Source: Chrysogorgia sp. JL179-B06 (taxonomy: Eukaryota > Cnidaria > Anthozoa > Scleralcyonacea > Chrysogorgiidae). From it: DNA of 64,000 bases. Under the pieces are notes generated by a model. It saw nothing but the letters and a program-made list of their open reading frames with translations, had not been told where the DNA came from and searched no databases. This document shows, one piece after another, positions 53,260 to 64,000 of the stretch (within the stretch, counting starts at the first letter, position 1; each line of letters opens with the position of its first letter). A program made the position numbers and the translations under genes. The stretch covers positions 1,565,501-1,629,500 of the forward strand of contig JAYKKM010000216.1 of the NCBI GenBank assembly GCA_035772405.1, read 5' to 3'.

Positions 53260-53364
53260 ATGTCGTCTTCCTCAATTCCTCCTCATGTCTTGTGTGTACA
53301 AACTACGGTAGAAAATCTCGAAAAACCTTATCTTTTAATAAGCTTTCTGTGGTTTATTTTCAAG
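53260..53364 (+). CDS. possible first exon of an unrecognised gene
   Basis: ATG followed by 35 codons (MSSSSIPPHVLCVQTTVENL, then EKPYLLISFLWFIFK) ends exactly at a strong donor, AAG|GTAAGC, in phase 0. It lies just outside the palindrome. I found no second exon and no similarity I recognise, so this could be chance. Confidence 0.25.
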
Positions 53365-53369
53365 GTAAG

Positions 53370-55880
53370 CAGTTTTTTCGAACGTTTACGAACTTTTTGG
53401 TGATTCTGTTATAGTTTGAAATGATGTGATACAATGTATATAATGTGTTATTGCATATAATGATAAAGAGCCTCCATGACAGTGATCCCAGCCCCAGTAT
53501 AAATGAATACTACTAATATTTCAGTTAGTGTCACAGATTTGGATTTATCTTTCCACAGTTTAGATAACATAGTCTTTTTGTTTCATAAAAATGGGCCTCC
53601 CTTTTGGACACACCCCATGCTCATTGCTCATTGACAAGGCTGACTCAGGCATTAATGTTCCATGCGGTACTCACATCTTCGCATCGCGGACCTATTTTTG
53701 TCAATAGACTTCAGGTCGAGACTGTCAGTGATGTCCTGGTGCCAGTGGTAGTGTAGAATCATGAGATGATTAACTCGTGCGTCATTGTGCTTCTTAAACA
53801 CGACTTGACGGCACTGAATGACCGCTTAGATGTTGCATTTTGTTCAGCTGCAACTGAGGAGAATTTTTTCACTGCTCCGGAAAGTGGTCCGGTTAAAACC
53901 GGACCTGCAACCGTACTTGATCTTTATTAAACAATGACTCATGTCATGGGAAAGGTTTAAAATGGTGCAATGACTGAGAAGGCTACTTGGAAATTTAAAC
54001 AGTTGACAGATTGAATGATATATGGTTAAGAGATTGCCGCTAAATTACGAGCTAATTCTCAATATTGCAATAAGAGTTGGGAAAGCACTTGGATGTGTCA
54101 ACAGTAAGAAATTGACCAGAGAATATTCACGTGCTCTGCATGAGCAGGATAGTCCATGGGGCATAAACTAAGTTAAAAGAACAAGAATTTTAAAGGGATT
54201 TTTAAACAACTGACTTGTTACAACTCTTTAATATAGTCCAAATAATAGAGATATTTCTTAAATTTCTTTTGTCGTGTCACATTAATTTTTTCCCAACAGC
54301 TGTTGCTGTGTATATGTATAGTCATTCCAAGTGCTAAGCTGATTTGAAGAATTTGAGGCAGTTTGCCAGATTACGTACATACATATTTTACTTTCAGGCC
54401 GTCTTCGTTTGCCTTATGACTTATAGTCAATTTGTTGTAGCAGTTAATGAAGTCAAGTATTAATTGCAACAGTAAAACAATGTAGTTTTAAGGAATATCT
54501 TGTATAATAAACTACATAAAGTACAACATTAAGGTGCGCCATCAATATGGCGACCTTTACCGCTAAGCAAGCAATACTATATACTGGGTGAAAGCACAAA
54601 AGCAATGAAATGAGATTTACAGATTGTACTACATTTCCAACGAAAGAAAGAACAGTCAGAAGATTGTAGGTTAGTAAAATTCTAAATAGAGATCTTCCAA
54701 TTCTTGATATCGACCGCCATATGTTCCAACTTTTCAGTCTCAGTGTCTTTGTCATGGTCTGTTCCCACACTGTTTCCATAATCTTACTAATAGTTCTGCC
54801 ATGTGTTCCGGTCTGTTCCCACACTGTCTCCACAATCTTACTAATAGTTCTGCTGCATGTGATCCTGGAATTGATTCCCTTTCGAATAGGGCATTTGAGT
54901 GCAAACAGTAACTATATATCTTGAAGTATCTTCAGTTCTTTACTAAATGTGAGGATATATATTGTGATTTTGGAACATTGTCTGAATGTAATACTCCTAT
55001 ATATACACTAATTTTCGATATTCCTTATCGTTTGTAATTATTGTTCAAACACTTTTAAATTAAACTTTGGTCAGTACATATAGTTCTGAATTGAGAACTT
55101 ATCTTTATTTAATATCTTGCGAAAACAATAAGACATTATACATTTTAAAAAATCTCAACCTGTAGGCATAGAATACAGAGGTTCCCATACGTCGAAACAC
55201 TATATAATCAACTGTTCTGATACTTTAGAACCGTCATCCAGGCCCGATGACTCGGACTAGCTTAATTAATGGCCTAGAGCATTTCATTTGTGATCAAAAG
55301 ATTATAGCTTTGAGGTCTTCAATATCACAGAAACGTCTTCTGAATAATATAGCTAAAGAGGATTCTTCCTCAATCGTCAAAGCAATGATAATTCGAGCTA
55401 ACGTACGATATTCTTCAATTCCCCAGTCTCACTAGCTCAGAGTATGATGTTATCCTAAACAAGTGAGTCTTTATAGTCATGCAGTTATCATTTACATGAA
55501 CTGAACTATTAATGCTTATTATTCAGTCAGTAATTTGATTTTCAACTAGAATATTTCTTAAATATTTTCGTGAATGGCCGAACAAGCAGGACGATCAATT
55601 TTCTTTTTCTGTTTATTTATTGATAAGCTAGCCGTATAGTACTCTAGTATGTATGTAATTCCTTATCATGGATACTGGCGCACGTCTTAGGCCATAAATG
55701 ATGGGGCTATAAAAAATGCTTCGTTGAAATAACATGGCGAGATTCAAGTACACTTGTCCTTTGTCACTTTTCATCTTTTCAATTATCGTCGATTGACTAT
55801 CAATTATCAAACCATATGATGTCTTTAACTTAATGTCTTTGAACAGTTCAATGTATACCTACAGTTGTACAATATAAACA
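53370..55880. other. no recognised gene
   Basis: AT-rich sequence. At about 54750-54860 a block of about 60 bp is repeated in tandem (GGTCTGTTCCCACACTGT...CTTACTAATAGTTCTG). Short frames occur but none shows a family motif. Confidence 0.4.
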
Positions 55881-55884
55881 TGTT

Positions 55885-56055
55885 GTACTGCATAGCCATA
55901 GGCAGTGCAGAAATACAAATCAAATACTTTAAAAGGTTGGTGTACTGCCGAAATAGGGTGTACGTTTCCAGCGAAGGTCCTTCATCAAAATCCTTCGCTC
56001 CAAATGTTACACCTTCGACACTATTTCCGCAATACACCAACCTTTTAGAGTACTC
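55885..56055. mobile_element. family-B hammerhead-derived foldback
   Basis: AAAAGGTTGGTGTACTGCCG (left) and CAATACACCAACCTTTTAG (right) bracket inverted decayed cores (AAGGTCCTTCATCAAAATCC, CTTCGCTCCAAATG). The left flank carries the shared tail ATAGGCAGTGCAGAAATACA. Confidence 0.6.
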
Positions 56056-56934
56056 TATTTACAATGGACAATATGACTTACAGTACTGTAATTTTATAAA
56101 AAACCTTACCGTTTAATCCGAATAGGAATTGTGTAGCGCCACAAATAATCCGAAGAGCCATACTTACGGCTTCACTTCATGTCTGCGTGGTATGCGCCTT
56201 CGTGTGTAGTAACCGTCATACACCACTACCCCATTTCTTGCAGTCTATCCTTTACTGAATTTCAGTGGTCACCATATGTTCATATATACAGTGCTTAGCA
56301 CTGCTGCTAGGCATGTCCGCAATCTTGACACGCAATTTGTTCTCTGAAAATTAATCAACTGTCCCATAAATCATACTTAATAGAAGCAAAAATGAAGGGT
56401 ACTCGTTAAAATTTTTAAACTTAAAAAACGCTTGTAATTTCTATTTCATTACTCTACCCTGTAAATACAGAATGTTTTATAATGTCTAGCAACTCTACAC
56501 CAATGAACAGTTTTCTGAATCTCGCAAGGGATTAATTTTTCTTCAGCATCAACGATCATGCCATGGCGTGATTTTCCCAGCTAGTACCCAGGACTTTTAC
56601 ACGTGGTGCATGTTCATTGACACGCAGACGTCGTGATGAGGTGCGATAATATTTTCAGTTTTTAATCTGTAATAATTCAATCATATCTCCAAATATTTCT
56701 ACTGAAAGAAAAACAGGAAAGAGATATATATTTCCAAAGCAAAAACGACAATCTCTGAATTAACGTCAAATTCCTAAGGATTAGCTGACATAATCCCCAG
56801 TCTATACTCATACGATGATGCCTTGTGATATTTTGTAGGACATAAGCGGCTGAAAGCATTTACTGGATCAACAGCAACTGAAAACATTACACCCTATCAG
56901 AATGAACTTCTTTTTCAGTTATAATTGACATTAA

Positions 56935-57030
56935 TGCACTGTATATATAGCAAAGTGAAAAGTGAAGTGCCAAGATTTTTAGTAACGAAATACTGACGTT
57001 TTGAGCGGAGCCCTTCAGCAGAGTAAGATG
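56935..57030 (-). repeat. family-A hammerhead element, core mutated
   Basis: Complement strand CUGCUGA and CAAAAC replace CUGAUGA and GAAAC: two changes in the conserved core. Otherwise it matches the family through TAGCAAAGTGAAAAG at its outer end. Confidence 0.6.
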
Positions 57031-57384
57031 GAATGGGGTCCGTGGGGATTTATGGGTCCGTGAGGATTTTTTAAAGGGGTTTCCAGTGGTTGACATAACA
57101 TGATTACTAAATTGCAAATGAACTAACTATAAATATCCCAGTTTCCAAATTAAGAATTTTCCAACCCAAGTGATCATGAAGTTGATGTAGTACAAATATA
57201 AGATGTGGTAGTTTTGGTTGCCAAATTTATATATAACAACTTTAAACACTTTAAAAAATCTGTTGACATAGACAATACCGGCGTATACCAACGGCCTTGT
57301 ACTTGTTTGATTATTTTGTGCCATCGTCAACTGCCAGCTTTTGAACAACATAGCTGAGCTGGGTGTGACTGTTGTAAAAAATTA

Positions 57385-57551
57385 TCAGTTCAAAATATAA
57401 ATCAAATATCTAAAAAGGTTGGTGTATTGCCGAAATAGCATGTAAGTAGTCTAACGTTTCGAGCGATCAAATACGTTTGTCATGAACAAGTGATTTAAGA
57501 ATATATTGTTGTAAGAGCATTGAGACTATTGTATAATGCTCCTAATACGTC

Positions 57552-57593
<42 letters not shown>

Positions 57594-57790
57594 CAAGCAA
57601 TGTATATACATGACTTGTAGTGTAGGCCCTGTACGGAGATTTCAATTCGAGATGAAATTAAAGATGTCTTGAGTATTGTTTCACTACTTAGCTGGCTAGC
57701 AGTGGCTACTTACACACTATTTCGGTAGTACTCCAACCTTTTTAGATATTTGATTTGTATTTCTACACTGCCTACGCAGCACAACACGTT
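57385..57790. mobile_element. family-B foldback with both tails
   Basis: Left end AAATCAAATATCTAAAAAGG then TTGGTGTATTGCCGAAATAG; right end CTATTTCGGTAGTACTCCAA, then ATTTGTATTTCTACACTGCC, TACGCAGCACAACACG. A decayed GTTTCGAGCGATC core lies near the left arm. An ATT microsatellite (57554-57590) sits in the middle. Confidence 0.65.
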
Positions 57791-58826
57791 TTATAGTTTA
57801 AAATATAGTTGATTAAAAACTTAAAGATGAGTTTTCAAGAAAAGAAGTAGAACATAGGTAAGCTATATACTTTAATTTCGCCTTAGGCTTGGGTTTAACA
57901 CCATATACTGCATATTTCACAGCACCATGACCAAAGTTCAGTATTTTCGAAAATGATACTGGCATGCATGTAATATATCTGAAATAAGCAGTTCGTTTGC
58001 AATTTTGTCGGCCGCGCGATGCCGAACATTTTGGCAATTGGTTCTGATTAATTGTGCACTAGAACACTCCCATGGTAATTGCAACAAGTTGGCAACTTTT
58101 TGGCGTCATCTGTAAAAATAAATTGCAAATCACACGATGCCTAGATTTAAAAAGTAAACTCCATCGTGACTTTCAAAGAAACCCTAAAATTACACGAGTA
58201 TAAAAAGCTAAAGTAAATTCAATGAAAAAAACTCTTCTTTAATTCTTCTAACAATTATCCATGGTGCCTCAAGTATCATCTGTTGTTTCTTCAGGAAGTC
58301 GAAATTAAGCAGCTATGAAAGTTATTTAAAACACAAGAACTTCATCAGTGTTGTGATAGATCATTGTTTATCGGAAGGATAGAGCTAATTAAATACAGAC
58401 ACATGCAAACTATCGTTAAAAGCCGAAAACTGATATCCCAGCCTTATATTAATTCTAAATTACAGTAGAACTGAAACAACACTCATAAAGACACATCTTT
58501 AATTTCATTTCGAATTGAAATCTCCGTAGAGGGCCTACACTACATGCATATACATTGCTTGGTTAATCACTTTGTTCATGACAAACGTAGTTGCTCTTAT
58601 CTGATTGACTTGGATAGTTACACAAAAAAAATAAAGTTCTTATCTTGAGCTCATTTCCTGCAATTGTCGACCTAATTCGTCTAGTCAGCAGCATTTAAAA
58701 TTGACAACAACCTTGATAGATACATAATAAACAATGTATTTCAATTTGATACTACAGTCACTACAAATATCAAGGATCAGTTTCATGTATCAGAGCCAGA
58801 GGTAAAACTTACTTCCTTTAATCCTG

Positions 58827-59028
58827 CATGTATCCTCCTCCGCAGGCAACTCTGTGGCTTCTTTCTTCGAGTCAAATCTCTTCCAAGGCTGTGCGAGCGA
58901 TGTTTTGGCTGGGATTGCAGGGAAGTATAGGGATTGTGAAGGGATTGATTGATGGCGAAAACAGCGTTGGAAGCTATTTGACTCGGGAAAAAGAAGCCAC
59001 AGAGTTGCCTACGGAGGAGACTAAATCC
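58827..59028. mobile_element. 200-bp foldback MITE
   Basis: CTCCTCCGCAGGCAACTCTG and complement (CAGAGTTGCCTACGGAGGAG) form 40-bp arms including GTGGCTTCTTTCTTCGAGTC. Open frames over it are not genes. Confidence 0.75.
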
Positions 59029-59980
59029 TGTGCGTGATTGCTATTTTGTCGTGTATATTTGTGGTATACCACAAATCTAATGCATTTTTCGTCAAATATC
59101 GCGCTTCCTCGTCAGATGTGGTACGAACATGAATTATTTTCAAACCTAACGTCTATTATTCAACGCATGAAAAAATACTCTGTACTTTATAACGTCGCAC
59201 TTATACCATGCCCCCTGACTATTTGTCATAAACTTGTAGTTATTCCTAAATGTAATAGCCACTCAGGCGCACATATACAAAATCCGCCATCTGCGACATG
59301 CGTTAAACTGAACGTCAAGAAGGGAAACAATTAGAACAAGAGATCTTCAAATGTGTCCTGCTAATTGTTTCTGTTCTGACAACCAGTCTTGTTGACAGAT
59401 TCCACGCGTTAATATTCAACGCAGCGCAAAAGGCTTTCAAATGCTGCGCCATTCAATTAGGAAAAGTGCAATTTATCTTCTCCAGCTGCAGTAATATGCC
59501 ATATCATACGTTCTTTGTGTGGGGTGTACTTATGCAGACCGCATCCTTTCTACTGACCGAACCAAGTCACAAACAAACTAAACAAAACGAACCGGTCACA
59601 TCAAACTCAGCTAAAAAGACATTATTGACCGGAAGGGGACAGTTTGCTCATACCGTATCCCCTCCCATAACATGATCTCTGGATAATAACACTAATTGTT
59701 TTAAACGGCTTAGCAACATCCCGGCAGTGAGTTGATCTTGATGATTGGTGTATAAAACCAGCGCCATGAAAATGTTTCTTCGCTAGTCTGCTTTTATAGA
59801 AAAGGGATAAATTGTTTAAGAGAGATTCATTGTTTAAGTGCGTTATCGGTATTTCCTTTACGCGGTGATATCAACGGACATTCGAAGGTGGACCCAAATT
59901 TAAACTATCATCGCTCAAATTAAATTGGGAAAGGATTTCTTTCCACTTCCTTCTTATCACAGTTAGCCCAAAGGCTAAGC

Positions 59981-59990
59981 TATATATAAA
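59981..59990 (+). promoter_or_regulatory. TATA box of the FGF-like gene
   Basis: TATATATAAA lies 65-74 bp upstream of the ATG at 60055, which leaves room for a 5' leader of about 40 nt. No other core promoter element was identified with confidence. Confidence 0.6.
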
Positions 59991-60054
59991 GCTCTTGATT
60001 CCACTCCTGAAACGTGTTAGTCACTTCTCAAAAGTTCTCACTTGGTGAATAGCG

Positions 60055-60671
60055 ATGGATATCTGCACTAAGTCATCCATGGCTTCCATTCTTCACTTCA
60101 TTTTGATTTTTATGTAAGTATTCATCAACGTATTTTTAAGAAACTCGCTCTTTAATCTTCTCTATGGTTTCTTCGTTTAACCTTGCTCCAATGAATTTAA
60201 AAAGTATGTTGATTGTATGCAGATGTAGTGAATGTGGGAACTAGTATGAAGCATGTTGATTGTTGATATTAATTGCTTATAGACCGCAACCTCATGTATG
60301 TTGAGAGAGTCGATGTAAAACTCGATACATGTATTCCAATTGATATTTATTATTTAATATTTTATTAGGACGCTCAATGGTACCCTAGCTAGCCCAAAAG
60401 TAAGTAGATAAGATAGGTTTTCTAGCGAGTCAGTTTGGGATACACAAACTTCCACATTGTTCATAATCATGAGGACTGAAAATGACATGAGAATATTTAT
60501 CTCGACAGACCTTCTTGGACGCACACTACCACAAGACGAAAACAAGAAGCGACAAGACAAGTTACCCTAATCGTCGCCGAACTCAACTATACTCACGAAA
60601 CAGTGGGCAACATGTTCAAATTTTGTCTGGCGGGAAAGTCGTGGCTAAAGGGGATTCAGGGGATAAGTTTG
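60055..60671 (+). CDS. FGF-family secreted ligand, first three coding exons (3' part beyond window)
   Basis: Exons 60055-60113, 60369-60399 and 60509-60671 join in phase. The first two encode a signal peptide: MDICTKSSMASILHFILIFM then TLNGTLA-SPK, with likely cleavage after TLA. The third encodes a basic stretch (YHKTKTRSDKTSYPNRRRTQ) and then LYSRNSGQHVQILSGGKVVA, KGDSGDKF. LYxRNxGxHxQIxxxGxVxGxxD is the first strands of the FGF beta-trefoil. The exon ends in phase 1 just after this block, at the place where FGF genes usually have an intron. The remaining trefoil exons were not found up to 64000. A canonical FGF acts outside the cell on FGFR kinases. Confidence 0.82.
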
Positions 60672-62246
60672 GTAAGTAATGGCGTCTGCGTTCACATAAG
60701 AATGCGTGCAATAACAAATGCAAATACAAATTACTTGTGGTTCGAGTGAATTGGGAAATATACCGTAATGGTAGCCTTGCACCGCTTGGCATTGAGGTTA
60801 TCGGCTTGTAGGTGTTGAGACATAACACGTTATATGAGATTTTGAGTAAACCAATATGAACAAACATCATTGTAGAGCCAAAATGACAATTGCTGCCATA
60901 GGGCACTGTACTACCACTGACGACAGCATTGTTCGTTCGCATTATATTGTGATCAATCAAAACATGATTTTTGCTCAAAATGTTCCGATTAGATAAGAAT
61001 GTGTGATGTTTAATCAATAACAATAGAGTAGATAACTGAAAGTGCGCCGCCCAAAACAACTGATTTGCAACACAACGAAGACATTTGATGTGTCTCACGA
61101 ATGTATTATACAATAACTGGGACGTCGTCATCTCGTTCGGTTCCGTGGAGATACTTCACAGAATATCATTTTCATAATGTTTATTTGGAAACATTCTTTG
61201 TAATTCACATTTTTATCATTCTCTTTCGGGGCGCGCCTGCTTGCATTGAACAGAAAATGTCAACATTATTTACTCAGGTCACTGAAATCTTTACTCCATT
61301 ATCATCTTCCACCCACTCGTGTAGGATATTAAAAAGTATCTTGATTTACCGATAAACCAGCTGTCTCAGGAAATCACTCTAACGCTTAATAATGTTTGCA
61401 GCCAAACGGTCTTCCTGACAAAGCGTTCAACTGTCATAATGCCGTTCTTCCGAAATAAAATTGTTTTCGCACTATTAGGCTCGGTAGAAATAAGCCGACA
61501 TTCGGCCGACAGTACAGTGAAAATTAGCCGACAATGGCTTACTTTTGTCTGTGAAAATGAGAAAAGTGCTCTTTCATCTTGGTCTACAGTATTTTAAAAT
61601 AATATTTTAAGTGAAATGCAGGAAACGACAGATCCCAGTGGGCACATACGACGTCATTTCCACGTCGATTTTCGGTTGAAATCCGGTCGCGACGTCGATC
61701 AACCAAATATCGAGGTCGATACTGGGGCGGACGCAAGTTTTTCTGTAACCGCCCATAATTTGGCGTGAGGTATAGTTCACGGCGTAGCCAGGGGGTATGG
61801 GAGCATGACCCTCTCATGACCATTGAAAACGCATTTCCAGCAATCTCTGGGATACACTTTCTTTAAATTCCTTTTGGTGTAAAATTTCAAGGTGATTGTA
61901 TACAGTATGTATATGCAATATATTGATAATCATAAATCCGTGACCTTCGGTTTACTAATCGGTTTACCATATATATATTCTAAGGATTTATGGTGAAGGA
62001 AAATTTCGAATGTAGGAATATATACATTTTAAGACCAGTTGCGAAAAATGTAGTCACGAGTATAGTCATGGGGTAAAATATAGTCATGTTGGTAATGCCG
62101 GAATAAGATTTTGTGTAAATTACAAGCATTTCACTCGATTAAACTACATGTTCTAAGGATTTATGCAGGTGAATGAAAATTTAGGGTGTAATGAAATTTC
62201 GAGTGAAATGCCAAATACTTACCATATATATATATATATATATTTA

Positions 62247-62328
<82 letters not shown>

Positions 62329-62461
62329 TGTATATATATTAGAACAACGATTTTGTCGTGGTAATAAATTTGAACAAAGCTTTAAAATACGTCGAAACCA
62401 TGGTGAAATGGTAAATATAGTTCTTATTTATATATATTTACCATGTCACCATGGTTTCGAC

Positions 62462-62493
<32 letters not shown>

Positions 62494-63027
62494 GTATATA
62501 TATATTAAATTTATATACATCAATAATATAATTAAATATATCTTGCAGAAAAACACGCGTGCAAACAAGTCTGTTCATACGACATCGATAGTCCAACGTC
62601 GACGTTGAATCAATGTAATTTTGCCTGCTGGGATTCTACTTAAAATCTAATCCCATTGGCCTTTAATCCAGAGTGGTTGGTCAATTAGTTTTAATCCATG
62701 AAAACCCTCCTTAAACTAATTATCCTCCGCTTCATTTTGCGCAAAAATCATTCGCTGATGTTGCTTGGAAATGACCAGTAGCCCTTCATTAATCAAATAC
62801 TGACGACAATGTCGGATTACTCTGTGAATTCACTCATGCAATTGTTTGTACAACAAACAAAACTGAATAATTTTATTATTCCGACAGTATAATAATTAAT
62901 GCGAATTGAGAGTGACTTGACTATATAGTGAAATATTTGGTATTTATATTAAATGTGACTTGCAGCTTGGTTACTCTGTCGCACGTACGAACTAGTACAC
63001 AACGTATAGCCTTCGTTCTGTCATCTG

Positions 63028-63130
63028 AGTTCTGGTAGCTCAATGGTTAGAGCGTCTAACCGGAGATCATGAAGGTTGCGGGTTCGATTCCAGTCTGGGG
63101 CTCAGAAACATTTTCTGAGTTTGCGTTAAA
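63028..63130 (+). repeat. tRNA-headed SINE
   Basis: A box TGGTAGCTCAATGGTTAGAGC and B box GGGTTCGATTCC with a CCGGAGATCATGAAGG middle. Acceptor strands pair poorly. The tail CTCAGAAACATTTTCTGAG is palindromic. Confidence 0.6.
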
Positions 63131-63394
63131 AGCTTGAGTAGCAAACAATTTACCATATTTGGTATTTAATCAATATTTGGTATTTAACCACCACTCAGGG
63201 TCTTAAACATAATTGAGGAGAAAGTGCTGTCTTTGCAATAATACCATGAAGAAAATGGTAAGACTTTCGGGTCTTCTCGGATAACGACCTTAAATCGTAT
63301 AGGCCCTCGGAACCCTGGGCTTCTAGCCTGTTGGGGTATTCCGTTCACCTAAAAGAGTGATAAATATAATAAACTAAACTAAATTAATGCATAG

Positions 63395-63615
63395 AAGTGT
63401 TGTGCTACGTAGGCAGAAATACAAATCAAATACTCTAAAAGGTGTACTGCTGAAATAGTGTGTTCGTCAGAGAGTAAAACGTTTCACTGATGAAAGGCCT
63501 TTGCTCGAAATGTACGTGGGACCTCCTTCACTGACTATTTGAGACCTCCTTCACTGACTATTTGGGACCTCCTTCACTCATGACTATTTTGGTAGTAGAG
63601 CAACCTTTTTGTAGT
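63395..63615. mobile_element. family-B foldback with partly intact hammerhead core
   Basis: GTGCTACGTAGGCAGAAATA then ATACTCTAAAAGGTGTACTG at the left and TTTTGGTAGTAGAGCAACCT at the right. CUGAUGA at 63487-63493 and GAAA at 63507-63510 survive, but stem II and stem III are degraded. GACCTCCTTCACTGACTATT is tandemly repeated three times. Confidence 0.55.
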
Positions 63616-64000
63616 TGAATAATAAACAATGTATAGACGTAGTGGAAGCTACCAAATAAAAAATTGATCCAGTGAACCTTTAATTAGTTTAGATATATAA
63701 CAGTATTTCATAGTATTAATCTCTGCGTATACAATCCATATCAGACATTTGTCATTTGAGAGCGCGGTCATGCCAGCATTAGTCATTTAAGCCAACGAGA
63801 ACATGTTTTCGCATGTTTTGATGATGAGAAAAGCCGCTGGTGCAAAGTGTCGATCTTAGTGTTGTTTTATTTCCGATTGAAGACATTGATTGTATTTTTA
63901 AAGAGAGTAATTAAATAGACATCTGGCGAACCGGTCATTATTTATGGTCGGGGTGGGGGCTGAAGAGAAATAGACTTGGTGCTGGAAAAATATTTACCCA

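Larger units (their letters stand above)
60672..64000. other. FGF-like first large intron, repeats
   Basis: No further FGF exon recognised. Contains TA tracts at 62222-62335 and 62463-62493, an inverted pair of CGTCGAAACCATGGTGA at about 62391-62463, the SINE at 63028, a LINE-like tail near 63250-63385, and a family-B foldback at 63395-63615. Confidence 0.5.

Noticed and set aside
52962..53414. 150-codon frame over the right-arm AT minisatellite
   Set aside because: Most of it is translated minisatellite; only the separate frame at 53260-53364 has a plausible donor.
55247..55435. 62-codon frame as a gene
   Set aside because: No motif, no supported splice sites and no resemblance I can name.
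58828..59037. 69-codon frame
   Set aside because: Spans both arms of a foldback MITE.
62391..62463. Further hammerhead (CGTCGAAACCATGG inverted pair)
   Set aside because: It has GAAAC on both strands but no CUGANGA box or stem II.

Overview
This is a 64-kb window of an AT-rich eukaryotic nuclear genome. It has spliced genes with GT-AG introns, no operons, and dense transposon and satellite DNA. The gene content (an FGF-receptor-type tyrosine kinase, a cytosolic purine 5'-nucleotidase and an FGF-type ligand) points to an animal. The many short inverted repeats, hammerhead-like motifs and a Penelope-like remnant suggest a marine invertebrate, and a cnidarian is a reasonable guess. I cannot prove the taxon from sequence alone.

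Genes. All three recognisable genes lie on the + strand. (1) 345-2107: the last four exons of an FGFR-like receptor tyrosine kinase; its upstream part lies before the window. (2) 10363-38123: an NT5C2-type cytosolic purine 5'-nucleotidase of the HAD superfamily. I reconstructed 23 coding exons by hand; their splice phases agree everywhere except across one expected exon of about 95-100 nt that I could not find between 15454 and 22934. (3) 60055-60671 and beyond: the first three coding exons of a secreted FGF-family ligand with a TATA box upstream; it continues past the window. A receptor-like gene and a ligand-like gene of the same signalling system thus flank one housekeeping enzyme.

Repeats by region. 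2.1-6.1 kb: tRNA-headed SINEs and foldback elements. 6.1-15 kb: a hAT-type MITE with near-perfect target duplication, a LINE 3' fragment, and a 745-bp inverted-repeat element. 15-25 kb: triplet arrays, mariner-like and pogo-like MITEs, a 617-bp foldback with a hammerhead in one arm, a gutted Ty3/Gypsy element and CAGA arrays. 25-29 kb: a TTAA-flanked MITE and a 3-kb minisatellite inside an NT5C2 intron. 29.8-34.2 kb: nested TTAA elements, a mariner remnant, a Penelope GIY-YIG remnant with a hammerhead, and a (TA)n tract. 38-47 kb: hAT MITE, minisatellite and foldbacks, with almost no coding sequence. 47.4-53.2 kb: a large imperfect palindrome whose two arms each carry a decayed transposon gene and a 12-bp VNTR. 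53-64 kb: hammerhead-derived foldbacks, then the FGF gene.

The most unusual signal is a set of short repeats built around hammerhead-ribozyme-like cores (CUGANGA ... GAAAC-GUH). Several families are present, often as head-to-head inverted pairs, usually with one extra nucleotide after the CUGANGA box. At least four families keep the complete core or a matching stem I. This analysis was done by eye; no alignment, folding or database search was run.
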